A DNA stretch of 64,000 nt. It comes from JADJPO01 sp963724535. Its GTDB lineage: Bacteria; Actinomycetota; Actinomycetes; Actinomycetales; Kineosporiaceae. Shown in pieces: positions 33,742 through 42,643 of this stretch (its first letter is position 1; each line of letters starts with the position of its first letter). A model generated the notes under the pieces. It saw only the letters and a program-made list of their open reading frames with translations, was not told the origin of the DNA and did not search any database. The translations under genes were made by a program, and so were the position numbers. Location of the stretch: positions 62,001-126,000 of the forward strand of contig CAVRVD010000011.1 in the NCBI GenBank assembly GCA_963724535.1, read 5' to 3'.

Positions 33742-36700
33742 TCACCGCAGCCGCGAATCGGCGCCGGCCAGCAGCTGGTCGGCGTGCAGCAACGCCCGGA
33801 ACGGCCGCTGGTAGGTGATCGCCGCCAGGTGCGCGGCGTTCCGTCCCCAGATCCTCGGATCGTCCCCGATCCGGGTGCCCTGCCGCGGCGAGGTGCCGGC
33901 CACGGCGAACCGGATGTCGGTCAGCGTGCCGCCGGTCGCCACCAGGTGCCCCCAGCCGAGCTCGTCCCAGGACGGCGCCGGGGTGCGCAGGTCGCTGCCG
34001 TCCTCGGCGGCGGCATCCAGCCCGAACCGCGGCGAGGTCGCCGCCTCCTCGATCGCGACGAACCACCCGGCGGAGGCGGCAGTGCGTCTCGGGTTCTGAC
34101 GGTCCCCACGCAGGGTCGCCAGGTCCTTGGGCAGACCGTAGAACCGGGTGCTGGCGTCCAACCGGCCGAACAGGACCACCTCGGCGATCTCGTCCCCAGC
34201 CCCGAGCTCGGGGCCGCCGTCCAGCCACACCGCCCGGACCGCGTACACCCGGGCATCCGGGTAGCGGCGCATCAGCTCACCCCGGACCACGAAGACGCTC
34301 AGCGCGGACGCCGTGACTCCACTGACCTGCCCGCCCAGCCGCCGCCCGCGCCACGACGAGATGTCCGGGACGTCGTCCGGCCCGTCCGGTCCGGTGTCCC
34401 AGAACCGGTGCAGGAACGTGGCGGACGGCGAGGTGGGGAACTCCCGCCAGAGCAGCTCCCGGGCCAGCTCGTGGTTCGCCCCGGCGAGCACGGCGCACAC
34501 GTAGTCGTCGTCCGCCTCGAGCAGGGCGGCGCGGTCGACGGGCAGCGTCTCGAGCCCGGGAACCAGCAGCCGCGGGTCCCACCGGACGAGGTCGGCCGAG
34601 AGCGGGTCGGTGAACTGCGGCACGAGCTCGACCCTGGTCGGCAGGGAGTCGACCGGAACCAGCTCGGCCAGTGCCGGGATCCGGTCGAGGAGCCGGGCCC
34701 GGGTGGCGGGCAGCGGGTCGAGGGCGGCGACCACGACCGCCCGCGCGGCGGACAGGTCCGGGACGTCGCGCGGCGAGGGCGCCGGCAACACCGGGTCCAG
34801 AGCGTCCACGAGGGCGGCGAGGTCGCGCCCGGCATCGATGACGGTGCCCACCCGCCCGTCGAAGTCCACCGCGGACAGCGTTCGTCCCGTCGCGGCACGG
34901 GCGCTGCCCAAGGGCCCGGGTCCACCGGGTCGTCGCCGGCGGCCGCCGCGTCCCGGCAGGGTGGTTCTCGCCGTCCGGGTCAGGACCACCCGGGTGAAGG
35001 ACGTCGAGACCTCCACCCCCCGCGTCCCGGCGACGGTGGCGGCGCGCGTCAGCGTGGGTTCGAGCCGGATCGTGTCCGTGTCCAGTGCGCCGTCGTGGGT
35101 CCAGGCGCCGCTGGCCAGGGCCACCTCGGCGTAGGACAGCACCGCCGCCGTGGCCGGCGGCGCGGCCGGTGACGTGGCGGCCAGGAAGGTCGCGGTCGTC
35201 GCCTGCGCCGGCGTCGCGGGGGTCGCCGACGGCCGCAGCCGCACCTGCTCACCCCACCGCCGGGCCAGGGCCGTGGCCGGCCGCAGCGCCCGCAGGAACG
35301 CGGCGCTTACCAGGCCGCGGCCGGGCCAGGACCGGGCCAGGGTGGACGCCAGTGTCCCGACGCCGCCGTCCGGGGACGACACCCAGGGATGCAGCCGGGC
35401 GGTGACCTGGACGGTGGCACCGTCGTCCAGGGAGGCCACCCGGCGCGCCCAGGAGCGCCCCACCTCGACCGAGAGCAGGGCATGGTCGAGGGCCTGCTCG
35501 GTCTCGGCGATCGCCCCGGCCTGCGCCCAGGCCGAGGCCATGAGCGCCTCGGCATTGCGCCGGACCACCTGCGCGCCGACACCGGCCGGCGCCCGCAGCT
35601 GGGGGTCGAGGTTGAGCGAACGCTGCCAGCCGAGGGCCGGCTCAGACCGCTGCGGCACCCCCGTCACCCCGGTCTGGAAGGCGGCGTAGACCGGGGGGGC
35701 GACCACCGGGTCGTCCCGCTCCGGCTGGTACCCGTCGGCCGGCACGGGTGTGGCCACCGGTCGCTGGGCGGTCTCGTCGAGCAGCGGCTCCAGGTGGTTC
35801 TGGTACCAGGTGGCCACCTCCTCAGGCAGCGTCCGCCGGCTCACGTCGGCACTGCGCAGCGCGCCGACGAAATCGCCCGGTCCCGACCCGGGCACCTTCG
35901 GTGGCCGGCCGGCGAGCGGCGGGCCCGGGCGCGTGACGTCCAGGCCGACCCGCCCGAGCACGCTCGCCCCGAGATCGGGTTGCAGCCGGCGGGCCAGGGA
36001 CTCGAAGTCCCCGTCCGGTCCGGTGCGGAAGGTCCAGGAGTGGTAGACGGGCAGCCGGATCGAGGTCTCGGTGCCGGTCCAGGCCGCCTCGGTGGTCGTC
36101 GCGATGACGTCGGGTTCCCCCAGCCCGGCGTCGCGTCCGGTGGCGAACGCCGGGACGAGGCAGGCGAGCCAGTTCTCGTCGGGCAGCAGCCGCCGCGGGC
36201 ACAGCAAGCGGGCCACGGCCACGAGCGGGTCACCGGACGAGGCGCCGGCCAGGGCATCGGCGATGTCCGCGGCCGGAACCGTCGACTGGACGTGCGCCCA
36301 CGCCGCACTGTCGGCGAGATCGGGCAGCTCCTCGGAGGCTGTCGCCGGGACCTCGATCCGCAGCACCGGCAGCGGCGCGCCGACCTCCGGGCCGAGCACC
36401 ACGCCCTCCTGCGCGCGCACCACCACCAGCACCAGCCAGGGTCGCAGCCCGGACGCCGCCCCCGGGCCCGCGGGGGTGTACCGCCACGGCAGGTCGGCCG
36501 GGGCCAGTTCGACCGCGGCGAAGTACGGCGGCTCGGCCCCGACCGTTCCCGTGGCGGGGATCCGGCGGACGACGACCGCCGCGTCCAGGCCGATCACCTG
36601 GCCCGGGCCGTGCAGCCGGATCGGCTGGGCCACCTCCTGCTGTCCAGCGATCCGCAGCCACGGGCGCAGCGTGGCCCCGGCGGGCAGCGGTCCGGCCAGC

Positions 36701-36801
36701 GGGTCGGCCTCGGTCAGCACCCCGGTGGCGCCGGAGCGCAGCCAGGGCAGGAAGTACAGCCGGGGCTCGTCGCCGGGCCGGGCGGTCGGTGCGGGACTCA
36801 C
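33742..36801 (-). CDS. Giant protein G of the seven-gene operon, no recognised family
   Basis: A 1019-residue protein, last gene of the overlapping series. GTG at 36801 overlaps the previous stop (GTGA). It begins RPGDEPRLYFLPWLRSGATGVL and is mostly beta/alpha without membrane helices, signal peptide or obvious catalytic motif. Notable stretches are WLVLVVVRAQEGVVLGPEVGAPL, DETAQRPVATPVPADGYQP, a helical NAEALMASAWAQAGAIAETEQALDHALLSVEVGRSWARR, a Pro/Ala-rich middle near residues 600-680, and a C-terminal part with VVLFGRLDASTRFYGLPKDL and NAAHLAAITYQRPFRALLHADQLLAG. The well-kept frame and strongly coding composition over 3 kb show that it is expressed. I cannot assign a function. Confidence 0.8.
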   Translation of the reverse strand: MSPAPTARPGDEPRLYFLPWLRSGATGVLTEADPLAGPLPAGATLRPWLRIAGQQEVAQPIRLHGPGQVIGLDAAVVVRRIPATGTVGAEPPYFAAVELAPADLPWRYTPAGPGAASGLRPWLVLVVVRAQEGVVLGPEVGAPLPVLRIEVPATASEELPDLADSAAWAHVQSTVPAADIADALAGASSGDPLVAVARLLCPRRLLPDENWLACLVPAFATGRDAGLGEPDVIATTTEAAWTGTETSIRLPVYHSWTFRTGPDGDFESLARRLQPDLGASVLGRVGLDVTRPGPPLAGRPPKVPGSGPGDFVGALRSADVSRRTLPEEVATWYQNHLEPLLDETAQRPVATPVPADGYQPERDDPVVAPPVYAAFQTGVTGVPQRSEPALGWQRSLNLDPQLRAPAGVGAQVVRRNAEALMASAWAQAGAIAETEQALDHALLSVEVGRSWARRVASLDDGATVQVTARLHPWVSSPDGGVGTLASTLARSWPGRGLVSAAFLRALRPATALARRWGEQVRLRPSATPATPAQATTATFLAATSPAAPPATAAVLSYAEVALASGAWTHDGALDTDTIRLEPTLTRAATVAGTRGVEVSTSFTRVVLTRTARTTLPGRGGRRRRPGGPGPLGSARAATGRTLSAVDFDGRVGTVIDAGRDLAALVDALDPVLPAPSPRDVPDLSAARAVVVAALDPLPATRARLLDRIPALAELVPVDSLPTRVELVPQFTDPLSADLVRWDPRLLVPGLETLPVDRAALLEADDDYVCAVLAGANHELARELLWREFPTSPSATFLHRFWDTGPDGPDDVPDISSWRGRRLGGQVSGVTASALSVFVVRGELMRRYPDARVYAVRAVWLDGGPELGAGDEIAEVVLFGRLDASTRFYGLPKDLATLRGDRQNPRRTAASAGWFVAIEEAATSPRFGLDAAAEDGSDLRTPAPSWDELGWGHLVATGGTLTDIRFAVAGTSPRQGTRIGDDPRIWGRNAAHLAAITYQRPFRALLHADQLLAGADSRLR

Positions 36802-39800
36802 GGCAGCCTCCCGGTCGACGTGGCGGAGGTGGGGACGACCCGCACCTTGGCGCCGCCGGCATCCCGGCGCCCGGCGGCGGCGTCCGCGAACGCCCAGCCT
36901 CCTGCGGCGCGCCGGGCCGGGATGTTCCGGACCGCGGGAGACGGCGACGCGTCGAGGGGCCGGGCCAGGGTGTAGCGGGTCGAGTCCACCCGCAGCGGCG
37001 ACGCCGAGAACGAGACGGCGTATCGGCCGCCGGGGCTCGTCCCGCGGATCGCCGGACGGTCCGTCCAGTTCCCGGCGGCCAGGCCGCGCAGGTCGCCGAC
37101 GGCGACCCAGGTCGCCGGGGTGTCCGGCTCCAGCACCGCCTCCTCGTGCCCGGCCACCACGCAGGCCAGATCGTCCTCGGCCAGCGGCACGGTCCACCCG
37201 GACGGGGTCAGCGCGAGCCCGGCGTCCATCTCCTCGAAGGAGGGTGCCGCCAGGCGCTCGTTCGGGGACAGGTCGGTGTACTGCGCCGGGGCGAACCACT
37301 CACGCAGCAGCGTGAACGGCGTGGGAGTGCCGACGTCCAGGCCGGCGTCCTCGACGTCGAAGCGATCCTCGCCCTGCGGCGCCGACGAGCCGTAGACCTC
37401 GATCCGCCGGTTCAGCGGCAGAACGGACTGGCGGACCTGGACGGCCGCCTGCGGGGCCAGCCAGAGGCCCTCCTCGGCGACCGGGTCGAGGGCGCGCAGG
37501 CTCACCTCACCCGGCGCGGCCGTCAGGGTCGGCGTGGACCATGCGTCCTCGGCCGAGAGGGCGTCCCGCAGCAGCGGCCACAGGTCCAGCGTGGGATCCG
37601 GCTCGCCGGCGGGAGGACTGCCGACGGTGAGGTTGATGTTCACGTCCTGGCCGAGGAACCGGAAGGTCCCGGTCCCGGTGGCGTACCAGGGTTTCGGTCC
37701 CTCCAGCCGCAGGGTGACGCTCAGATCCAGCAGGGGTTCGTTGCCGATCCGGACCACGACCGAGGCCGACATCCTCGTCGTCAGCGCGAACGGGTGGAAG
37801 GTGAACTGGACGTCGAAGGAGAACGACCCCTCGGCCGTGAAGTCCACGCCGATCTCACGGAAGCTCAGCGCCGCGTGCACCCCGGCGCCGAACTGCAGCG
37901 TGTTCGGGGTCAGCGCGAAGTAGCAGTCGATGCCGATGTCGAAGACCTCGCCGAGGTCCAGCGAGGCCGCCATCCGGCGCAGGTCCCGCATCGAGGACGG
38001 CAGCGCGGCCGGAGGGGTCCAGCCGTCGGCGAACCCGCCGACGCTGAGCAGGAAGAACGGTTGGGCGCCCAGGCTCACATAGGTGACCATGTCGCCCGAC
38101 AGGGGGATGCCGACGATCTGGGAGTCGTAGATGGAGGCCGTGATCGACAGGGTCGCCGCGGCCACGTCGAGGACGCCGACCACGCCCATGTGCAGCTCGA
38201 GCAACGGTGCCTGCGGCACCGGCAGGGTCACCGAAAGCTCACCCACGACGGCGATCAGGACGTCGGGCAGGCTCAGCACGATCCCGACCTCGGCGGTCAG
38301 CAGGGACGCCGGCCCCCAGCCGATCTTCACCATCGCCCCGAAGGTGTGCTGGCCGTTCGTGGAGGGGAAGAACTCGGCGATGTCGGCGATGATCCGGCTT
38401 GCCTCGGCCAGCGGGTCGGTGGGGAACAGCAGGCTGTCGATACGCCCCTGGCGTACCCCGAGGGCGAGGGCGTCGGGATCCATGGTGCGGTGCAGCCCCA
38501 TGAAGCCGCCGACCCCGTTCAGGGTGAACCCGAACGGCAGCGGGATCGGGGTGAAGTCGGCCATCACCGACAGGAAGAACGACCAGCCGGACTCCTCGCC
38601 GGGCAGTTGGGTCTCGACGATCCCGACCGCGGTCAGCCCGATCCCGAGCATGGACAGCTCGGCCACCCCGGCATAGCGCCCGATGTCGCGGTCGATGGAC
38701 AGGAAGCCGCCGCCGGACACCACCCCCTCGGCGTCCACTCCGAGCCCGACCCCGGTCGGCCAGCGCACCCCGAACCGCAGGTCCACCGGCCCGGCGTTGC
38801 CGTCGGCGAACGCCGCGGTGAGCTCGGCACCGAGCCGTTCGACGGTGAACAGGACGGGTCCGATCGCACCGGAGAAGGTCGCCGCGACATAGCCGAGCAG
38901 GGCGGGCGAGGCTCCGGCGGTGAGCTCCAGGCCCAGGTCGATGCCCTCGATCAGCACCCACCCGAGGTCGAGCTCGGCGGGCAGGTGCACCTCGATCCCC
39001 AGCCCGCCCGCGACGTCCAACCCGGTCCGGCTGGACCAGGTCAGCGCTAGCGGCACCTCCACCCGCGCCGCGGAGCCGCCGAACAGCCCGCCCAGGAACG
39101 AGTCCGTGCCGCCGGTGGTCAGCACCAGTGCCAGCGGATCCACCGAGGCGGTCACCCGCAACCCGAGCCCGCTGCCGTCGTCCGGGTCGACGTGCAGGCC
39201 GGCCTCGAAGCCGCCCAGCTCGAGCCGGCTGGTCCCGGCGGCCCCGAAGGCGCCGACCGGGCGGTCGGGGGTGAAACGCAGTGTGACGGAGAACCCGGTC
39301 TGCGGGAAGTCGTTGTCGGCGAACGGATACCGGGCCTCGACGTGGCCGGGCCGGACCAGAACGGCGAGGTCCTGCGAGGTGTCCGTGCCGGGGGGCAGCT
39401 CGAGGGTCCAGCCGGCGCGAAGCGGCACCGGGTCCGGCGTCGGGGGCAGGATCGGGCGCAGCAGGATCCCAGGCAGCAGGCTGCCCTCGGCGGGTAGGTC
39501 GGTCAGGGCGATCCCGACCAGGTACGGCTCGTCGTCGACCCGGACCTCGGCGACGTGGATCGTGATGCCGTCCCGGATCGGTGCCACGGGCGGGTCCTGG
39601 GCACCGGCCTGGACGGCGTCGCTGTAGTCGGCACCGATCGCGTCGAGGGTGCCGGACAGGCCTAGCCCGAACACCGCGCCGAGCAGGATGCGCTGCAGCT
39701 CAGCATGGTCGAACCCCTCACCGGCCCAACCGAAGACCTCGCCAGGAACACGGTCGGGGTGGGCCAGCCGGTCGGGGATCGCCTCCCAGTCGAACCGGGT

Positions 39801-40259
39801 GCGTAGCACCCCCGCCCGGCCCGGCCCGGCCGGCATCCGCTCCACGGCGATCACGCCCAGCAGCTCGAGCAGCCGGTAGGTCCCCGGCCTGTGGCGCAGC
39901 AGGTATTCGCTGAGCACGTACTCGGCCAGGCGACGGGCGGCGTTCGCGCTGAACTCCGCGGCGTCCACGCCCTGCGGGACGGAGGGCAGGTCCTGAAGCG
40001 TGCGATAGAGGTCGCCGATCGCCTCGACGGACGCCAGGACCTCGAGCAGGTTCGCGCCGTCCTCCAGGTCCTCGACGGCCGCGACGACGGCGTCCACGGC
40101 GTCGGCGACGGTCGTGTACTGCGGCGGCAGAACCGGTGCGTCCCAGCCGATCCGCCACATCAGGCGGCGGAAGGCCACCGGATCGCGCAACGCCGGGCCC
40201 AGGGGCGCTACCGCGCTCGCAAGGGTGCGGGTGATGCCGAGCAGGGTGTCGTCGCTCAT
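36798..40259 (-). CDS. Giant DUF6603-type beta-rich protein (F of the operon)
   Basis: A 1153-residue protein. The central two thirds (about residues 300-960) are long runs of alternating hydrophobic beta strands with a conserved core: NGVGGFMGLHRTMDPDAL, GRIDSLLFPTDPL, FFPSTNGQHTFGAMVKIGWG, YDSQIVGIPLSGDMVTYVSLG, PFFLLSVGGFADGW and FALTPNTLQFGAGVHAAL. This pattern fits the DUF6603 family as I remember it, whose function is not established. The N-terminal ~250 residues are helical (AEFSANAARRLAEYVLSEYLLRHRPGTYRLLELLGV). There is no signal peptide. The shape suggests a large beta-barrel or beta-taco-like scaffold. Its ATG overlaps the third protease's stop (ATGA). Confidence 0.78.
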   Translation of the reverse strand: MSDDTLLGITRTLASAVAPLGPALRDPVAFRRLMWRIGWDAPVLPPQYTTVADAVDAVVAAVEDLEDGANLLEVLASVEAIGDLYRTLQDLPSVPQGVDAAEFSANAARRLAEYVLSEYLLRHRPGTYRLLELLGVIAVERMPAGPGRAGVLRTRFDWEAIPDRLAHPDRVPGEVFGWAGEGFDHAELQRILLGAVFGLGLSGTLDAIGADYSDAVQAGAQDPPVAPIRDGITIHVAEVRVDDEPYLVGIALTDLPAEGSLLPGILLRPILPPTPDPVPLRAGWTLELPPGTDTSQDLAVLVRPGHVEARYPFADNDFPQTGFSVTLRFTPDRPVGAFGAAGTSRLELGGFEAGLHVDPDDGSGLGLRVTASVDPLALVLTTGGTDSFLGGLFGGSAARVEVPLALTWSSRTGLDVAGGLGIEVHLPAELDLGWVLIEGIDLGLELTAGASPALLGYVAATFSGAIGPVLFTVERLGAELTAAFADGNAGPVDLRFGVRWPTGVGLGVDAEGVVSGGGFLSIDRDIGRYAGVAELSMLGIGLTAVGIVETQLPGEESGWSFFLSVMADFTPIPLPFGFTLNGVGGFMGLHRTMDPDALALGVRQGRIDSLLFPTDPLAEASRIIADIAEFFPSTNGQHTFGAMVKIGWGPASLLTAEVGIVLSLPDVLIAVVGELSVTLPVPQAPLLELHMGVVGVLDVAAATLSITASIYDSQIVGIPLSGDMVTYVSLGAQPFFLLSVGGFADGWTPPAALPSSMRDLRRMAASLDLGEVFDIGIDCYFALTPNTLQFGAGVHAALSFREIGVDFTAEGSFSFDVQFTFHPFALTTRMSASVVVRIGNEPLLDLSVTLRLEGPKPWYATGTGTFRFLGQDVNINLTVGSPPAGEPDPTLDLWPLLRDALSAEDAWSTPTLTAAPGEVSLRALDPVAEEGLWLAPQAAVQVRQSVLPLNRRIEVYGSSAPQGEDRFDVEDAGLDVGTPTPFTLLREWFAPAQYTDLSPNERLAAPSFEEMDAGLALTPSGWTVPLAEDDLACVVAGHEEAVLEPDTPATWVAVGDLRGLAAGNWTDRPAIRGTSPGGRYAVSFSASPLRVDSTRYTLARPLDASPSPAVRNIPARRAAGGWAFADAAAGRRDAGGAKVRVVPTSATSTGRLP

Positions 40260-42643
40260 GGCCCACCTGTCTCGTCGAGGACCGGGTAGATCGCGTCGTA
40301 GAGGTCGTCGATCGCGGCGTGCAGCGCCGGCTGAAGCCGGTCGATGATGGCGTAGCGGCACACCGGGCAGTACGGGATGGCCACTGCCTGGGACCGGCGG
40401 CCGTCGCGTCCCATCCGGCTGTTCATCATGCAGCCGCCGGCCGGGTGGTAGACGCCGCAGGCAAGCCGCCCACCCCCCTCGACCAAACCGACGAGCCGCC
40501 AGGACGGAACGCCCTTCGGCAGGTCCAGCCCCGGTGGCAGGTTGCGGGCCAGCAGCGGCGCCTCCCGGGGATCGGACTCGTCGCAGGGGCGGTTGTCCTG
40601 CGCATGCCGTCTGGCGTTGAGCGGGTTGGACGTGGCGGTCAGGTGCTCCCGGACGGCGGGGTGCATCACCGGCAGCTCGCCCGTCACCGACCCGGTACCG
40701 TCCGTCCGCGGCAGGATGAGCACGCTGCCGGCCTCGAACAGCACGCGACCCGCCGGCTCCAGCAGGTCGCTCGACCCCGCCACGGGTTCCAGCTCCACGG
40801 CATCCACCTCGGCCCAACGGTCTATCGCCGTCACCCGATGCTCGGACGAGGTGGCCGAGTCCAGCAACGGCCGGGTCCGCACCTGCACCAGATCCCCGAC
40901 CGCGAACGGATCCGCCTGGAGGGTGCCCACCTCGAGCAGCACCCGCCCCGGCTGCCACGAGGAGTCCCCGGGATCCAACGGCTCCTGAGACGGCACCGGA
41001 TCCGCGGCCAGCACTGCCGCCGCCCGCAGCCGCGACCAGGCCCACCGCACCAGCGAACCGTCCAGCCGACCGGTACCCGGGTCGGACACCTCCGCCCGGG
41101 TGTTCAGGTTGGCGTACCCCAGGGAGGCCTCCTGCACGCCCTCCTCCGCATACTCGTCCCCGAGACCCCAGCAGTGCCCGAGTTCGTGCGCGACCAGGGA
41201 GGCCAGGTCGAGCCGGGAGGTCACCGCCGGGGGCGCGTCGTACCCGAGGTCGAGGCCGTACTCGGCCTCACGGATGGGGGCGACCCAGGCCCGTCCGAGG
41301 CTGACGGCAGCCTGCACCGCCTGACCCCGCCGCACGCTGACGCTGCCACCCCAGAGGGCGGACAGGCAGACCAGGACGACGTTGCTCTGGTCGGCCCTGC
41401 CCGTCACCCACCGCTGGCCGATCTCGCCGGCCTGCGGATGGGTCAACGCACCGAGGAGGTCATCGAAGTCCAAGGGCCGGATGCGGTCGGCGTTCATCGC
41501 CATGGCCCGCTGGACCCCGGCGGTTCGGGCACGGCGTCGCTCACCCGAGACGACGTGGAAGGCCGTGTCGTTCTCGTTCAGCGCCACCTGGTCCTCACCG
41601 TGGTCTTCGCGGCCGATCTCCGCGTGCGCTCCGGCGACCCCGGCCCGATCGTCGGCCCGGGAGAACCGGTCTTCCCGGTCGAGCATTCCCTCGGTCAGCA
41701 CGCTCGTGCCGCGCTGCCGAGACGGCTCCCAGGCCAGCCAGTAGTTCACCCGGTCCACCAGCAGCCCGAACGGTTCGAGCGCCGGTTCCCGGGTGAGGGT
41801 GGCGACCAACTCGTCCATCACGCCCCGGAACAGGGCCTCGTCCTCGGCCAGGAACCCGTCCGGCAGGAACAGGATGTTGGGTACCTGCTCGACGAGCGCC
41901 GGACCCGCGCCACCGATGAAGTCCGTGAGCCGTGGCAGGGCCCACGGCGAGACGACGTCCACCGTGGCGGTGGCCTCGGGCACGGCCGGTTGCCCGAGGA
42001 CGGCGCGGACCGCGGCCGTCACCGTGCCCGCGCCCGGCGTGGTGGCGACCAGGGCGCCCGAGGTCTGGTCCACCGTGACGTGCCCGGTCGCCGACCACTC
42101 GACCAGCGGCACCTCCTCGCCCACCGCGTGCACGAAGGTCTCCTCCCCGAGCAGGACGACATCCGGGGGCAGCCACGTGGTGACATCCGCCGTGAACTCC
42201 TCGCCGAACCGGGCGAGCAGCGACAGGTGCACGGGGCCTCGATGGAACTGGTGCATCGTCAGCTCGCGTGGCGTGAGCCAGACCTCGGCCAGCTCGCCGT
42301 GGATCCAGATGCTGACGGCCAGCGGGTCACCCACGGCGCCCTGGTCGGTGTGCATCAACTGGGCCACGACATCGATGCGCAGCACCCGGCGTCCGGTGGG
42401 GAGGTCGCCGACCTCGACCCGACCCACCTCCTCGTCCACCGACAGGCCCTCCCAGACGTCCGGGTCCACCTGGGGCGGGAAGCGCAGGGCCAGCGAGTAC
42501 GGGTCCGCCAGATGCTCGCCCGTCACCACGGCGCCGTCGATCGCGGCCCAGATCCGCTGGTCGAGCCGGCCGCTCGACAGGCCGGGGGTCAGGTGGATGT
42601 CCCGCCCGCTGCGGGGATCGGCCCAGTAGATCCAGGCGGCCAT
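40256..42643 (-). CDS. M64-type zinc metallopeptidase paralogue 3 (E of the operon)
   Basis: A 795-residue protein with the M64 (IgA-peptidase-like) hallmarks: VPNILFLPDGFLAEDEALF (domain start) and VAHELGHCWGLGDEYAE near residue 485, the HExGHxxGLGDEY zinc site. A beta-sandwich N-terminal part contains LLARFGEEFTADVTTWL. The C-terminus has a Cys cluster (CGVYHPAGGCMMNS, YCPVCRYAIIDRL) that may bind a metal or form disulphides. No signal peptide is visible, unusual for secreted M64 enzymes. It shares long identical stretches with the neighbouring paralogue (ELPVMH, VREHLTATSNPLNA), so the pair is a tandem duplication. It begins in the previous stop (TGATG). Confidence 0.85.
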   Translation of the reverse strand: MAAWIYWADPRSGRDIHLTPGLSSGRLDQRIWAAIDGAVVTGEHLADPYSLALRFPPQVDPDVWEGLSVDEEVGRVEVGDLPTGRRVLRIDVVAQLMHTDQGAVGDPLAVSIWIHGELAEVWLTPRELTMHQFHRGPVHLSLLARFGEEFTADVTTWLPPDVVLLGEETFVHAVGEEVPLVEWSATGHVTVDQTSGALVATTPGAGTVTAAVRAVLGQPAVPEATATVDVVSPWALPRLTDFIGGAGPALVEQVPNILFLPDGFLAEDEALFRGVMDELVATLTREPALEPFGLLVDRVNYWLAWEPSRQRGTSVLTEGMLDREDRFSRADDRAGVAGAHAEIGREDHGEDQVALNENDTAFHVVSGERRRARTAGVQRAMAMNADRIRPLDFDDLLGALTHPQAGEIGQRWVTGRADQSNVVLVCLSALWGGSVSVRRGQAVQAAVSLGRAWVAPIREAEYGLDLGYDAPPAVTSRLDLASLVAHELGHCWGLGDEYAEEGVQEASLGYANLNTRAEVSDPGTGRLDGSLVRWAWSRLRAAAVLAADPVPSQEPLDPGDSSWQPGRVLLEVGTLQADPFAVGDLVQVRTRPLLDSATSSEHRVTAIDRWAEVDAVELEPVAGSSDLLEPAGRVLFEAGSVLILPRTDGTGSVTGELPVMHPAVREHLTATSNPLNARRHAQDNRPCDESDPREAPLLARNLPPGLDLPKGVPSWRLVGLVEGGGRLACGVYHPAGGCMMNSRMGRDGRRSQAVAIPYCPVCRYAIIDRLQPALHAAIDDLYDAIYPVLDETGGP

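Noticed and set aside
36802..37299. Upstream extension of the 1019-residue protein to 37299
   Set aside because: It would overlap the DUF6603 gene for 500 bases in a shadow frame. The GTGA overlap at 36798-36801 is the natural junction.
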